NCBI RefSeq assembly: GCF_002803515.1
Contig: NZ_PHQX01000001.1
Location: forward strand, 4,131,521 to 4,195,520
DNA length: 64,000 nucleotides
DNA from: Stenotrophomonas lactitubi
GTDB taxonomy: Bacteria > Pseudomonadota > Gammaproteobacteria > Xanthomonadales > Xanthomonadaceae
Direction of reading: 5' to 3'
The notes below the pieces were generated by a model. It saw only the letters and a program-made list of their open reading frames with translations, had not been told where the DNA came from and searched no databases. How positions within the stretch are numbered: position 1 is the first letter of the stretch; every line of letters begins with the position of its first letter. Positions 32,142 through 41,720 of the stretch are shown here, one piece after another. The position numbers and the translations under genes are program-made.

Positions 32142-33563
32142 TCAGAAGCTGTACTTGGTCGTGAACTGCAGACGGGTGATGTCGCCCTTGTTGCCGTTCT
32201 CGATCTCGCGCTTGCCGTACATCAGCTCGGCACCGACATCGACCTTGGGCATCGGCGAATAGAAGATGTTGCCGCGGATGCTCTGCACGCTCTTGGTCAC
32301 CAGCGGGCCGAGGATGCTGTCGTTGTCGTAGTCGCTGCGCGCGTAGATCAGGTTGGTGCGCAGCTTCGGCGAGAACGCATGGCGCCAACCGACGTAGCCG
32401 GCGATCACACCGGTCGGGTTGAGTTCGTCGCGTGCCACGTCATAGGCCGAATCGGCGGTGATGCCCAGGCCGATGTAGCGGGCGATACCCTCGCCACCGG
32501 TGAACTGGTAGTGCAGCGAATCGCTGTCACCCATCACCCACTTGCCGCCCAGGGTCAGGCCACCTGCCACCTTGTCAGCCTTGGCACCGGTGGCCTGGTT
32601 GTCGACCTTCAGCTGGCGGACCACGCCGCCGACACCGAAGGTGCCCCAGTCACCCTTCCAGCCATAACGCAGGGTCAGGTCCGGCAGGCTGCCGCGATCG
32701 GAGTTGGCGCTGGCATTGGTCCAGGCGCCGGTGACCGGATTGCGCGTACCGGTGAGGGTGGTGGTTTCCGGATTCTCCAGCGCGACGCTGAAGCCGCCCT
32801 TGGTGTAACGCAGCTGGGCCTGGCGCACGAAGATCACGCCATCGGTCGGACCGACGAAGTCGACCGCTTCCGGCAGCGATGCCGCATCCATGAAGTTCGA
32901 CCAGGTCTGGCCGGCCATCCAGTTGTTCCAGTACATGTACGCATGGCGCAGGGTCACGCCATAGGTGTTGGTGGCAGTCTGGTTGCCCAGCGAATTGCCG
33001 AAGAAATCCATCTCGAAGAACGCGCCGGCCTTGTTGCCCGACTCGCTGACGTTGTCGATGCCCAGGTTGAAGCGCGAGAACTTGGCGTGGGCGTTGTAGT
33101 CCACGTCCGAGCGCTTGCCGCTGCCGCCGGCACCTTCCACCGGTGTCTGCCCGGGCAGGTACAGCGCGCGGCCGGTGGCATCGTCGGCCAGCTGGCCATC
33201 GCTGGTCTGGGTGGCCAGGAAATCGGCCTTGATGAAGCCGCCGATCTTGACCGTGGTACCCGGCGCGGCGCCGGGGGTAATGGTGGTGACCTGGATCGGC
33301 TGCTTGCCGGCAGGCACCGCCGGCTTCTGTTCGGCCTGCAGCGTGCGGACGTCGGTGACCGCCTGCTGGGTCTGCACGATCTGGGTCTGTTGCTGCTGTT
33401 GCGACGCCAGCAGCGCCTGCACCTGCCGCTCCAGTTCGGCGACGCGTGACTCCAGTGCCTTCTCTTTGGCGGTCTCGGCGAACGCCATGCCCGGTGCGAC
33501 CAGGGCGACCAACAGGCAGGCCGCCAAAGGTGTGCGCACGGCTTTCAACGTACGGTGGCTCAT
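32142..33563 (-). CDS. DcaP-like trimeric outer-membrane porin
   Basis: This 473-residue protein has a signal peptide (residues 1-29, ending GMAFA), a predicted N-terminal coiled coil (KALESRVAELERQVQALLAS then a Gln-rich run) and a beta-barrel ending in Phe (FTTKYSF), the signal for outer membrane insertion. This is the architecture of DcaP, a porin for negatively charged small molecules such as dicarboxylates. GAGAGGGCAAC precedes the ATG at 33563. Probably co-transcribed with the MFS gene, forming an outer/inner membrane uptake pair; divergent from acs. Confidence 0.85.
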   Translation of the reverse strand: MSHRTLKAVRTPLAACLLVALVAPGMAFAETAKEKALESRVAELERQVQALLASQQQQQTQIVQTQQAVTDVRTLQAEQKPAVPAGKQPIQVTTITPGAAPGTTVKIGGFIKADFLATQTSDGQLADDATGRALYLPGQTPVEGAGGSGKRSDVDYNAHAKFSRFNLGIDNVSESGNKAGAFFEMDFFGNSLGNQTATNTYGVTLRHAYMYWNNWMAGQTWSNFMDAASLPEAVDFVGPTDGVIFVRQAQLRYTKGGFSVALENPETTTLTGTRNPVTGAWTNASANSDRGSLPDLTLRYGWKGDWGTFGVGGVVRQLKVDNQATGAKADKVAGGLTLGGKWVMGDSDSLHYQFTGGEGIARYIGLGITADSAYDVARDELNPTGVIAGYVGWRHAFSPKLRTNLIYARSDYDNDSILGPLVTKSVQSIRGNIFYSPMPKVDVGAELMYGKREIENGNKGDITRLQFTTKYSF

Positions 33564-33656
33564 GTTGCCCTCTCTCCCAAGTGGCAAGGTGATGCCGCGC
33601 GTGGGGCACGGTCGAGCCGAGACTGCGGGGCGTTTGCACGCACCGGCTATTGGCCA

Positions 33657-33697
33657 TTGGTCGAACCCGGGCCTGCAGGGGCCCGACTTTCGACCAA
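33657..33697. promoter_or_regulatory. inverted repeat between divergent porin and acs genes
   Basis: Perfect 9-base arms TTGGTCGAA and TTCGACCAA flank a 23-base centre that is itself palindromic (CCCGGGCC..GGGGCCCG). It lies in the 245-base shared promoter region of the porin and acs, 111 bases before acs and 93 before the porin. Candidate operator; no protein can be assigned with certainty, but the regulator CrbR is encoded after acs. Confidence 0.5.
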
Positions 33698-33808
33698 GGT
33701 CTAACCGAAGTGGTGACGCGACCGGGGGTGGATGGGGCAAACTGAGGGGGAACGGCTGCGGCAATGCTGCGGCTGCACACACAAAGTCAACGTGCAAGTG
33801 AGGGTGCC

Positions 33809-35752
<1,944 letters not shown>

Positions 35753-35873
35753 TGACGTGAGCGCGAGCACAGGACGCGCCACGAACGTGGCCGGGAGGAG
35801 GGACCCGGCCATGTTCAACCCGTCCTGTGCCAGCCATCACACCGCCCTTTTTCCTGATCGATAAGCTCGACCC

Positions 35874-36539
35874 ATGACCACCCTCCTGATTGCCGATGAC
35901 CATCCGTTGTTCCGCGAAGCCCTGCGGGGTGCCGTGCAGCGGGTCATTCCGGGCGTTCAACTGTTCGAGGCCGACAGCGTGGAAGCGTTGTATGCACTGG
36001 CCGACCAGCACAACGACGCCGACCTGGTCCTGATGGATCTCAACATGCCCGGCGCACAGGGCTTCAACGCGCTGGTGCACATGCGCTCGCTGCATCCGCA
36101 CCTGCCGGTGGTGGTGGTCTCCGCACGCGAAGAAGCCACGGTGATGCGTCGCGCACTCGACCACGGCGCACTGGGCTTCATTCCGAAGTCCGCTGATTCG
36201 GACACGATCGGCCATGCGCTCGGCACCATCCTCGATGGCGAGACCTGGGCGCCGCCGGAAGCACACAACGTGCCGCCGACCGGCAGCGAAGAACGCGAAG
36301 TCGGCCAGCGTCTGCGCGAGCTGACCCCGCAGCAGTTCCGCGTGCTGCAGATGCTCGGCGCGGGCCGCTTGAACAAGCAGATCGCCTACGACCTCAACGT
36401 CTCCGAAGCAACGATCAAGGCGCACGTCACCGCGATCCTGCGCAAGCTGGGCGTGACCAACCGCACCCAGGCGGTGCTGATGGCCGGCAAGCTGGCGATC
36501 GACGACGACGCCATCGTGCTGCCGCCGGAAGAAGACTGA
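35874..36539 (+). CDS. crbR: LuxR-family response regulator, CrbR/ErdR-like
   Basis: This 221-residue protein has a receiver domain (LLIADDHPLFREALRGAVQR; acceptor Asp in DLVLMDLNMPGAQG; Lys in FIPKSADSD) and a C-terminal LuxR helix-turn-helix (LTPQQFRVLQMLGAGRLNKQ, then YDLNVSEATIKAHVTAILRK). It directly follows acs. In Vibrio, Shewanella and Pseudomonas the CrbS/CrbR (MxtR/ErdR) pair activates acs in response to carbon source, and the kinase with the right architecture lies 1.6 kb away. The assignment is therefore by sequence type plus context. It ends before a REP pair. Confidence 0.88.
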   Translation: MTTLLIADDHPLFREALRGAVQRVIPGVQLFEADSVEALYALADQHNDADLVLMDLNMPGAQGFNALVHMRSLHPHLPVVVVSAREEATVMRRALDHGALGFIPKSADSDTIGHALGTILDGETWAPPEAHNVPPTGSEEREVGQRLRELTPQQFRVLQMLGAGRLNKQIAYDLNVSEATIKAHVTAILRKLGVTNRTQAVLMAGKLAIDDDAIVLPPEED

Positions 36540-36552
36540 TCGTGACGAACTT

Positions 36553-36624
36553 TGGAGCCGAGCATGGGCTCGGCTCTACAGACTTCATGATGCATTTGTA
36601 GAGCCGAGCCCACGCTCGGCTGCT
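36553..36624. repeat. SMAG-type REP pair downstream of RAYT
   Basis: Two inverted copies: GAGCCGAGC..GCTCGGCTCTAC at 36555-36579 and GTAGAGCCGAGC..GCTCGGCT at 36598-36621. They lie next to the 3' end of the RAYT gene. Confidence 0.9.
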
Positions 36625-36642
36625 CTTCATCCGAGTACCGAA

Positions 36643-37098
36643 TCAGCCCAGCAAGGGCCATCGACTCCAGGCATACGGGTACTCCCCAATGCACGTAGCC
36701 AGTCCAGCGCGCACCGGATTGGCCGCAATGTAGGTCGCCTGCGTGCGCAGGCATTCATCACTGCGCAGTGCATGATCGTAGTACCCCGGCTGCCAGATCG
36801 GCGCGTTGGCATCAACGCGCCTGCCGACGGACCTTCCACTCCTGGACTTCAGGATCTGCATGCAGCCGGCTAGCGTGCCGGTACGTAGTTCGAACAGCCA
36901 ATGCAGATGATCCGGCATGACCACCCAGGCGAGGGATAAGGTCCGACCGGTCCGCTCAACGGTGCGCAATGCCTCTATCAACAGCTCAACGTTGGCCTTG
37001 CCACTGAACCAGGGGCGACGCGCATGCGTCACCGTGGTAAGCGCATAGGCATTGCCAGTATGCGACCAGCGACCATAACGGAGTGCGGGACTGGCCAT
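36643..37098 (-). CDS. REP-associated tyrosine transposase (RAYT, Y1_Tnp)
   Basis: This 151-residue HUH single-strand transposase belongs to the IS200/IS605-like Y1 group. The metal-binding HUH motif is VMPDHLHWLFEL (His64, His66), the catalytic Tyr is most likely Tyr107 in WQPGYYDHALR, and IAANPVRAGL near the end is typical of RAYTs. Such proteins are single-copy, domesticated relatives of transposases thought to move REP palindromes. Here the gene is bracketed by inverted REP pairs of the GAGCCGAGC type, the commonest family in this window, matching the layout described for S. maltophilia RAYTs. It sits between crbR and mntP. Confidence 0.92.
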   Translation of the reverse strand: MASPALRYGRWSHTGNAYALTTVTHARRPWFSGKANVELLIEALRTVERTGRTLSLAWVVMPDHLHWLFELRTGTLAGCMQILKSRSGRSVGRRVDANAPIWQPGYYDHALRSDECLRTQATYIAANPVRAGLATCIGEYPYAWSRWPLLG

Positions 37099-37173
37099 AC
37101 GGGAAGACTACGGCGCAGCAGAGGATCTCTACATCAGCGAAATGCTGCGCTGCATGTCAGCCATTGCCCCAAT

Positions 37174-37233
37174 GTAGAGCCGAGCCCATGCTCGGCAGCT
37201 TCATACGTCAGCCGAGCATGGGCTCGGCTCTAC
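37174..37233. repeat. SMAG-type REP pair upstream of RAYT
   Basis: GTAGAGCCGAGC..GCTCGGC at 37174 and GCCGAGC..GCTCGGCTCTAC ending 37233, an inverted pair mirroring the one on the other side of the RAYT gene. Confidence 0.9.
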
Positions 37234-37245
37234 AGGTATCCCTGC

Positions 37246-37821
37246 TTACGCGACACCGTGCAGGTGTTCGTACAGGATCGTCGCACCGATGATCACCAGG
37301 ATCACGCCACCGATGATTTCGGCGCGCTTGCCGACCATGCTGCCGAGCACGCGGCCCAGCATGATGCCGGCGGTGACCATGGTCAGCGTGCACAGGCCGA
37401 TGACTGCGGCCATCACCCCGATATGCACGTCCATGAAGGCCAGGCCGATGCCGACTGCCATCGCGTCGATGCTGGTGGCGAAACCGGTCAGTGCCAGCTT
37501 CCAGAAGCCATGGTGCTGCGCCGGATCTTCATCGTCCTCGCCGTTATCCGGACGCAGGCCGTTGTAGATCATGTGGATGCCCAGCGCGCCGAGCAGGCCG
37601 AAGGCGATCCAGTGGTCGAACGCTTCCACGTACTGCAGAGCGGCACGGCCGAGCAGCCAACCGATGATGGGTGTGATCGCCTCGATGACGCCGAAGATGA
37701 TGCCGGCGCGCAGCGCATCACGGAACACCGGCTTGCGCATGGCTGCACCCTTGCCGATCGCAGCGGCGAAGGCATCGGTGGACATGGCAAAGCCGATCAG
37801 GAGGATCGAAATGGGGGACAT
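37246..37821 (-). CDS. mntP: manganese efflux pump MntP
   Basis: This 191-residue inner-membrane protein has six predicted helices in two repeats. Each repeat has the family motif around an acidic residue: [16 protein letters not shown] in the first and [17 protein letters not shown] in the second. It exports Mn(II). A His/Asp/Glu-rich cytoplasmic loop ([12 protein letters not shown]) joins the halves. ATG 37821 is 75 bases downstream of a yybP-ykoY aptamer, whose identification strongly supports the function. The gene is probably controlled by manganese through both this RNA and an upstream MntR-like box. Confidence 0.95.
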   Translation of the reverse strand: MSPISILLIGFAMSTDAFAAAIGKGAAMRKPVFRDALRAGIIFGVIEAITPIIGWLLGRAALQYVEAFDHWIAFGLLGALGIHMIYNGLRPDNGEDDEDPAQHHGFWKLALTGFATSIDAMAVGIGLAFMDVHIGVMAAVIGLCTLTMVTAGIMLGRVLGSMVGKRAEIIGGVILVIIGATILYEHLHGVA

Positions 37822-37895
37822 TGGCGGCTGCTGAGGTCGGGCAAGGACGGACGCACGGCCTGCGCTCGCGCCCAACCTGATGTTGCGCGCGCGGG

Positions 37896-37998
37896 CCGCT
37901 GGTCTCGCCAACCATCATGGTTGTCCACGCCACGGCGCACTGGCCGAGTATGTTGACGTGGACGATTCCTGCGTAGGAATCCGGCTACTCCCCAAGGG
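37896..37998 (-). ncRNA. yybP-ykoY manganese riboswitch upstream of mntP
   Basis: Read on the minus strand, the RNA has all conserved parts of the Mn2+-sensing aptamer: a P1 stem CCCUUGG with CCAGCGG, loop 1 GGGGAGUAG at 37993-37985, a perfect GAUUCCU/AGGAAUC hairpin, a stem GUCCACG/CGUGGAC enclosing the conserved CAACAUACUCG at 37955-37945, and GGCGAGACC before the 3' side of P1. At 103 bases it has the usual size. Between it and the mntP ATG are 75 bases for an expression platform; binding of Mn would be expected to raise expression of the exporter. An additional hairpin AACCA-UGA-UGGUU lies inside the aptamer. Confidence 0.93.
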
Positions 37999-38068
37999 GA
38001 CGCGAAGCTTAGCACCGCGATCTGCGCGTGGCGCATTTCCAGCGAAACGCGCAGGCAGGGCTGGTTTT

Positions 38069-38084
38069 TATAGCGAAGGCTATA
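38069..38084. promoter_or_regulatory. MntR-box-like palindrome upstream of mntP
   Basis: TATAGCGAAGGCTATA is a 6-4-6 inverted repeat. Its core ATAGC-xAAG-GCTAT agrees with the E. coli MntR box core (CATAGCAAAGGCTATG). It lies about 70 bases upstream of the riboswitch, over the likely promoter, in an AT-rich island. Inference: Mn-dependent regulator site. Confidence 0.65.
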
Positions 38085-38105
38085 TATGAGCCGCGCTTCG
38101 CGCAG

Positions 38106-38130
38106 GAGCCGAGCATGGGCTCGGCTCTAC
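38106..38130. repeat. SMAG-type REP, single copy
   Basis: GAGCCGAGCATGGGCTCGGC followed by TCTAC between the mntP control region and the 3' end of the hybrid kinase gene. Confidence 0.8.
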
Positions 38131-38139
38131 AGTTGCCCA

Positions 38140-41100
38140 TCAGGCATCGCCGTTCCGGGTATCCCGCAGTGCGCCCAGGAACGCGCGCAGCGACGCCGGC
38201 TTGATCGGCTTGGTCAACAGGCGATAGCCTCGCTCGCGCGCCATCCGCTTCAGTTCATCGCGGCCATCTGCGGTAAGCAGCGCACCGGGCAACGGATAGC
38301 CCGCCGCCTCACGCAATGCCACCAGCGCATCCAGGCCATCCATGCGATCGTGCAGGTGGTAGTCCACCAGCATCACCTGCGGACGCTCGGCGATCTTCTG
38401 CAGCGCCTGGTCCACCGTCGATGCGGTGATCACCTGCACCTGCCAACGCCCCAGCAGCGCGCGCATGCCATCGAGGATCTCCTCGTCGTTGTCCACGCAC
38501 AGCACGCGCAGGCCCGCCAGCGAATCGCTGCGGACCGGCGGTGCCGTCGCCGCCAGGGTGACCGCATCGGTATATCCCGGCAGTGGCGCCACCCGCGGCA
38601 GGATGATCGAGAACATCGAACCACTGCCGACCCGGCTGCGCGCGTTCAAGCGATGATCGAGCAGGCGCGAGATGCGCTGGCAGATCGACAGGCCCAGTCC
38701 CAGGCCCTGCTCGCCCCAGTCGAACGGCTGCTGGTAGCGATGGAACTCGTCGAAGATCTGCCGCATGTGATGCTCGGGAATGCCGGGGCCGGTATCCCAC
38801 ACCTGCAGTTCCACTTCATCGCCGCGCTGGCGCACCGCCAGCACGATGCGGCCCTGCCGCGTGTAGCGCAGCGCATTGGCAAGGAAGTTCTGCAGTACAC
38901 GGCGCAGCAGGCGACGGTCGCTGCGCACCCAGGTGGTACGCGCGAACAGATCCAGGCGCAGCCCACGTCCGGCCGCAACCGGTGTGTACTGCGCGGCCAG
39001 CTCGCGCATCAGCGCACTGACATCGAATTCGCCGATCACCGGATGCAGGCCGCCGGCATCCAGCCGCGACACGTCCAGCAGGCCATCCAGCAGCTCCTCG
39101 GCCGCGCGCAGCGACGCATCCACGCGTTCGGCCAGATGCCGTTGCTCGTCGCTGACATGATCGCTGTCGCGCAACGCCGATGCGAACAGCCGCGCAGCGT
39201 TCAACGGCTGCAGCACGTCATGGCTGATCGCGGCCAGGAAACGGGTCTTCGACTGCTGCGCGACTTCCGCAACATGCGAGCGCTCGGCCACGCGCTGCTC
39301 CAGCGTTTCGTTGGCTTCCAGCAGCGCGCGTTCGGCGTGCTTGTAGTCGGTGATGTCGTTGTAGCTGGTGACATAGCCGCCGCCAGGCAGTGCCTGGCCA
39401 CGCATTTCGATCACCTTGCCGTCGCTGCGGGTGCGCTCGAACACATGCGGCGAACCGGCGCGCATGTAGCCGATGCGGCGGTTGATCTGCAGTTCGATAT
39501 CGCCCTCGCCCAGCTCACCACGCTCGGCGTTGTAGCGGATCAGATCGGCCACCGGGCGACCCACGTAGAGCATGCCGTCGGGGTAGCCGAACATGTCCTG
39601 GTAGCGGCGGTTCCAGGCGGTCAGGCGCATGTCCGGGTCGACCACGCTGACCCCGGCGCTGATGTTTTCCAGGGTGGTCGACAGGATCTCGCGATTGAAG
39701 CGCAGTTCCTGTCCCGCTTCGTCCAGCACCGCCACCACTTCGCCCAGGTCCATGCCCGAACCGCGCAGCAGGCTGGTGAGCAGCAGGCGCGCGGAGGCCG
39801 CGCCGATCGACGCGGCCAGCAGGCGTTCGGTGAACTGCACCCATGGCCGGTCAGCCGGTGCCGAGGACTGCAGCTCGCGCCCCAGCGACTGCGCCTGTTC
39901 GAAGAACGAGCGCCGCGCATGGCGTTCACCGACCACACGCGAGGCCAGCGCCAGCAGATCGCCGACGTGCACGTGACCCGGCCACCCGCCCGCCACTGAA
40001 GGCCGCTCGGCATAGGGATCGAGGAAGGGTGCAGCACGCAGGCGCTCATCCACGCCCGGACGCCAACGCGCCGATACCAGCATCATCGTCGCCGCGTTGA
40101 CCAGCAGCGACCAGAACGTGCCATGGGTCAGCGGGTCCCAGCCGGTCATGCCGAACAGCTGCTGAGGCCGCAGCCAATCGATGCCGAACGGACCATGCTG
40201 CACCCAGCCCGCATCCATCCAGCCGGCCATCGTCATCGCCGGCAGCAGCAGGGTGTACAGCCAGGTGGCGAAGCCGAGCAGCATGCCGGTCTCCACGCCA
40301 CGACGGCTGGCGCCGCGCCAGTACAGGCCACCGATCAGGCCCGGCGCGAACTGCGCTACCGCGGCGAAGGCCATCAATCCATAGGAGGCCAGCGTGCTGT
40401 CGTTGCTGCTGCTGCGGTAGTAGCTGTAGGCCATCAGCGCCAGCAGCAGGATCGCCAGGCGGCGGATCCACAGCACGCGCGAGGCAACATCCGCCGCTTC
40501 CTGGTGATCGCCACTGCGACGCAGCAGCACCGGCATCACCAGGTCGTTGCTGACCATCGTCGCCAGCGCGATGGAAGACACGATGACCATGCCGGTGGCG
40601 GCGGAGAAGCCACCGATATAGGCGATCAATGCCAACGCGTTGCGGCCCTCGGCCAGCGGCAGGGCCAGCACCATCGAGTCATCGGCTACGCCGCTTCCGG
40701 TACCGAACAGGCTGACGCCGGCGGTGGCGATCGGCAGCACCATCGCCGAGATCAGCACCAGGTAGCCACCGAACATCCAGCGCGCGCGGCGCACATCGCG
40801 CACGTCGCCGCACTCGACCACCGCCACGTGGAACTGGCGCGGCAGGCAGATGATGGCCAGGAAACTTAGCAGGGTCTGCGAGAGGAAACCCACCGGTGGC
40901 AGGCCGGTGAACAGCGTATGCACCGACTCCACCACCGCTTCGTTGCGGTCGCTGAGCCAGACATAGGCGAACACGCCCACCGCCACCATCGCCACCAGCT
41001 TGATCACCGATTCCAGCGCGATCGCCAGCATCATGCCGTGGTGGTGTTCGGTGGCATCGACCTGGCGGGTGCCGAACAGGGTGGCGAACAGCGCCATCAG

Positions 41101-41595
41101 CAACGCCACATACAGGGCTGGATCGCTGAAGAACCCGGTCGGCCCGGTGTTTCCGGTCAGTACCTGCAGGCTCATCGCCACCGCTTTGTACTGCAGGGCG
41201 AGGTAGGGAATGATGCCGATCAGCGCGATGATCGCCACCAGCGCCGCCAGCCGCCGCGAGCGGCCGAAGCGCGAGGAAATGAAGTCGGCGATGGAGACCA
41301 CGTTCTGGCTGCGCGCGATCAGCGCCAGGCGCTCGATGATGCGCCAGCCGAACAACAGCAGCAGCAGCGGGCCGATGTAGATCGGCAGGTAGCCCACGCC
41401 GTTGCGCACGGCGGTACCGACTGCGCCGTAGAAGGTCCACGACGAGCAGTACACGGCCAGTGCCAGGCTGTAGACGACCGGTCGCAGCCACGGCCGGTCC
41501 GGGTACATCGGCCGACGGTCGCCCCACCACGCCACGCCGAACAGCAGCGCGGCGTAGGCAACCGAGACCAGCAGCAGGATCCAGCTGGAGACCAA
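38140..41595 (-). CDS. crbS: hybrid histidine kinase with SLC5-type transporter domain, CrbS/MxtR-like
   Basis: This 1151-residue protein has about 13 membrane helices in residues 1-500 that resemble sodium/solute symporters (SSSF): AVYCSSWTFYGAVGTAVRNG and FISSRFGRSRRLAALVAIIA. Then come a linker, a PAS domain (about 640-760: NISAGVSVVDPDMRLTAWNR), a HisKA dimerisation domain with His792 in FLAAISHDVLQPLNAARLFA, an ATPase domain (LQVWDTGPGIPEHHM, GLGLSI) and a C-terminal receiver with Asp1078 in MLVDYHLHD. This is the architecture of CrbS, partner of CrbR, which controls acs in response to acetate. It is separated from crbR by the RAYT and mntP genes. Confidence 0.9.
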   Translation of the reverse strand: MVSSWILLLVSVAYAALLFGVAWWGDRRPMYPDRPWLRPVVYSLALAVYCSSWTFYGAVGTAVRNGVGYLPIYIGPLLLLLFGWRIIERLALIARSQNVVSIADFISSRFGRSRRLAALVAIIALIGIIPYLALQYKAVAMSLQVLTGNTGPTGFFSDPALYVALLMALFATLFGTRQVDATEHHHGMMLAIALESVIKLVAMVAVGVFAYVWLSDRNEAVVESVHTLFTGLPPVGFLSQTLLSFLAIICLPRQFHVAVVECGDVRDVRRARWMFGGYLVLISAMVLPIATAGVSLFGTGSGVADDSMVLALPLAEGRNALALIAYIGGFSAATGMVIVSSIALATMVSNDLVMPVLLRRSGDHQEAADVASRVLWIRRLAILLLALMAYSYYRSSSNDSTLASYGLMAFAAVAQFAPGLIGGLYWRGASRRGVETGMLLGFATWLYTLLLPAMTMAGWMDAGWVQHGPFGIDWLRPQQLFGMTGWDPLTHGTFWSLLVNAATMMLVSARWRPGVDERLRAAPFLDPYAERPSVAGGWPGHVHVGDLLALASRVVGERHARRSFFEQAQSLGRELQSSAPADRPWVQFTERLLAASIGAASARLLLTSLLRGSGMDLGEVVAVLDEAGQELRFNREILSTTLENISAGVSVVDPDMRLTAWNRRYQDMFGYPDGMLYVGRPVADLIRYNAERGELGEGDIELQINRRIGYMRAGSPHVFERTRSDGKVIEMRGQALPGGGYVTSYNDITDYKHAERALLEANETLEQRVAERSHVAEVAQQSKTRFLAAISHDVLQPLNAARLFASALRDSDHVSDEQRHLAERVDASLRAAEELLDGLLDVSRLDAGGLHPVIGEFDVSALMRELAAQYTPVAAGRGLRLDLFARTTWVRSDRRLLRRVLQNFLANALRYTRQGRIVLAVRQRGDEVELQVWDTGPGIPEHHMRQIFDEFHRYQQPFDWGEQGLGLGLSICQRISRLLDHRLNARSRVGSGSMFSIILPRVAPLPGYTDAVTLAATAPPVRSDSLAGLRVLCVDNDEEILDGMRALLGRWQVQVITASTVDQALQKIAERPQVMLVDYHLHDRMDGLDALVALREAAGYPLPGALLTADGRDELKRMARERGYRLLTKPIKPASLRAFLGALRDTRNGDA

Positions 41596-41633
41596 GCGCG
41601 TGTTTCCGTCAGAGCAGGGGCCAGTAGATCACG

Positions 41634-41708
41634 ACCGTTGGTCGTGATGGTAGGTCACGCCGGTGGCCCGCAAGGGTGGGCACCCACCAGGAAACGGTGG
41701 GCACCTAC
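41634..41708. repeat. SMAG-type REP cluster with variant cores
   Basis: GTAGATCACGACC..GGTCGTGAT (a core not seen elsewhere in this window), then a GTAGGTCACGCC fragment and a pair GTGGGCACCC..GGGTGCC-like ending CTAC, just after the S46 peptidase stop side and before the kinase start. Confidence 0.7.
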
Positions 41709-41720
41709 CGGGTACCGGCC

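Noticed and set aside
38140..41595. A separate sodium/solute symporter gene upstream of a kinase gene
   Set aside because: The frame is continuous through transporter-like, PAS, kinase and receiver domains with no stop or frameshift, matching the known CrbS fusion.
41630..41720. Transposon ends around the S46 peptidase gene
   Set aside because: The inverted repeats are ordinary GTAG palindromes, and no target duplication or transposase is adjacent.
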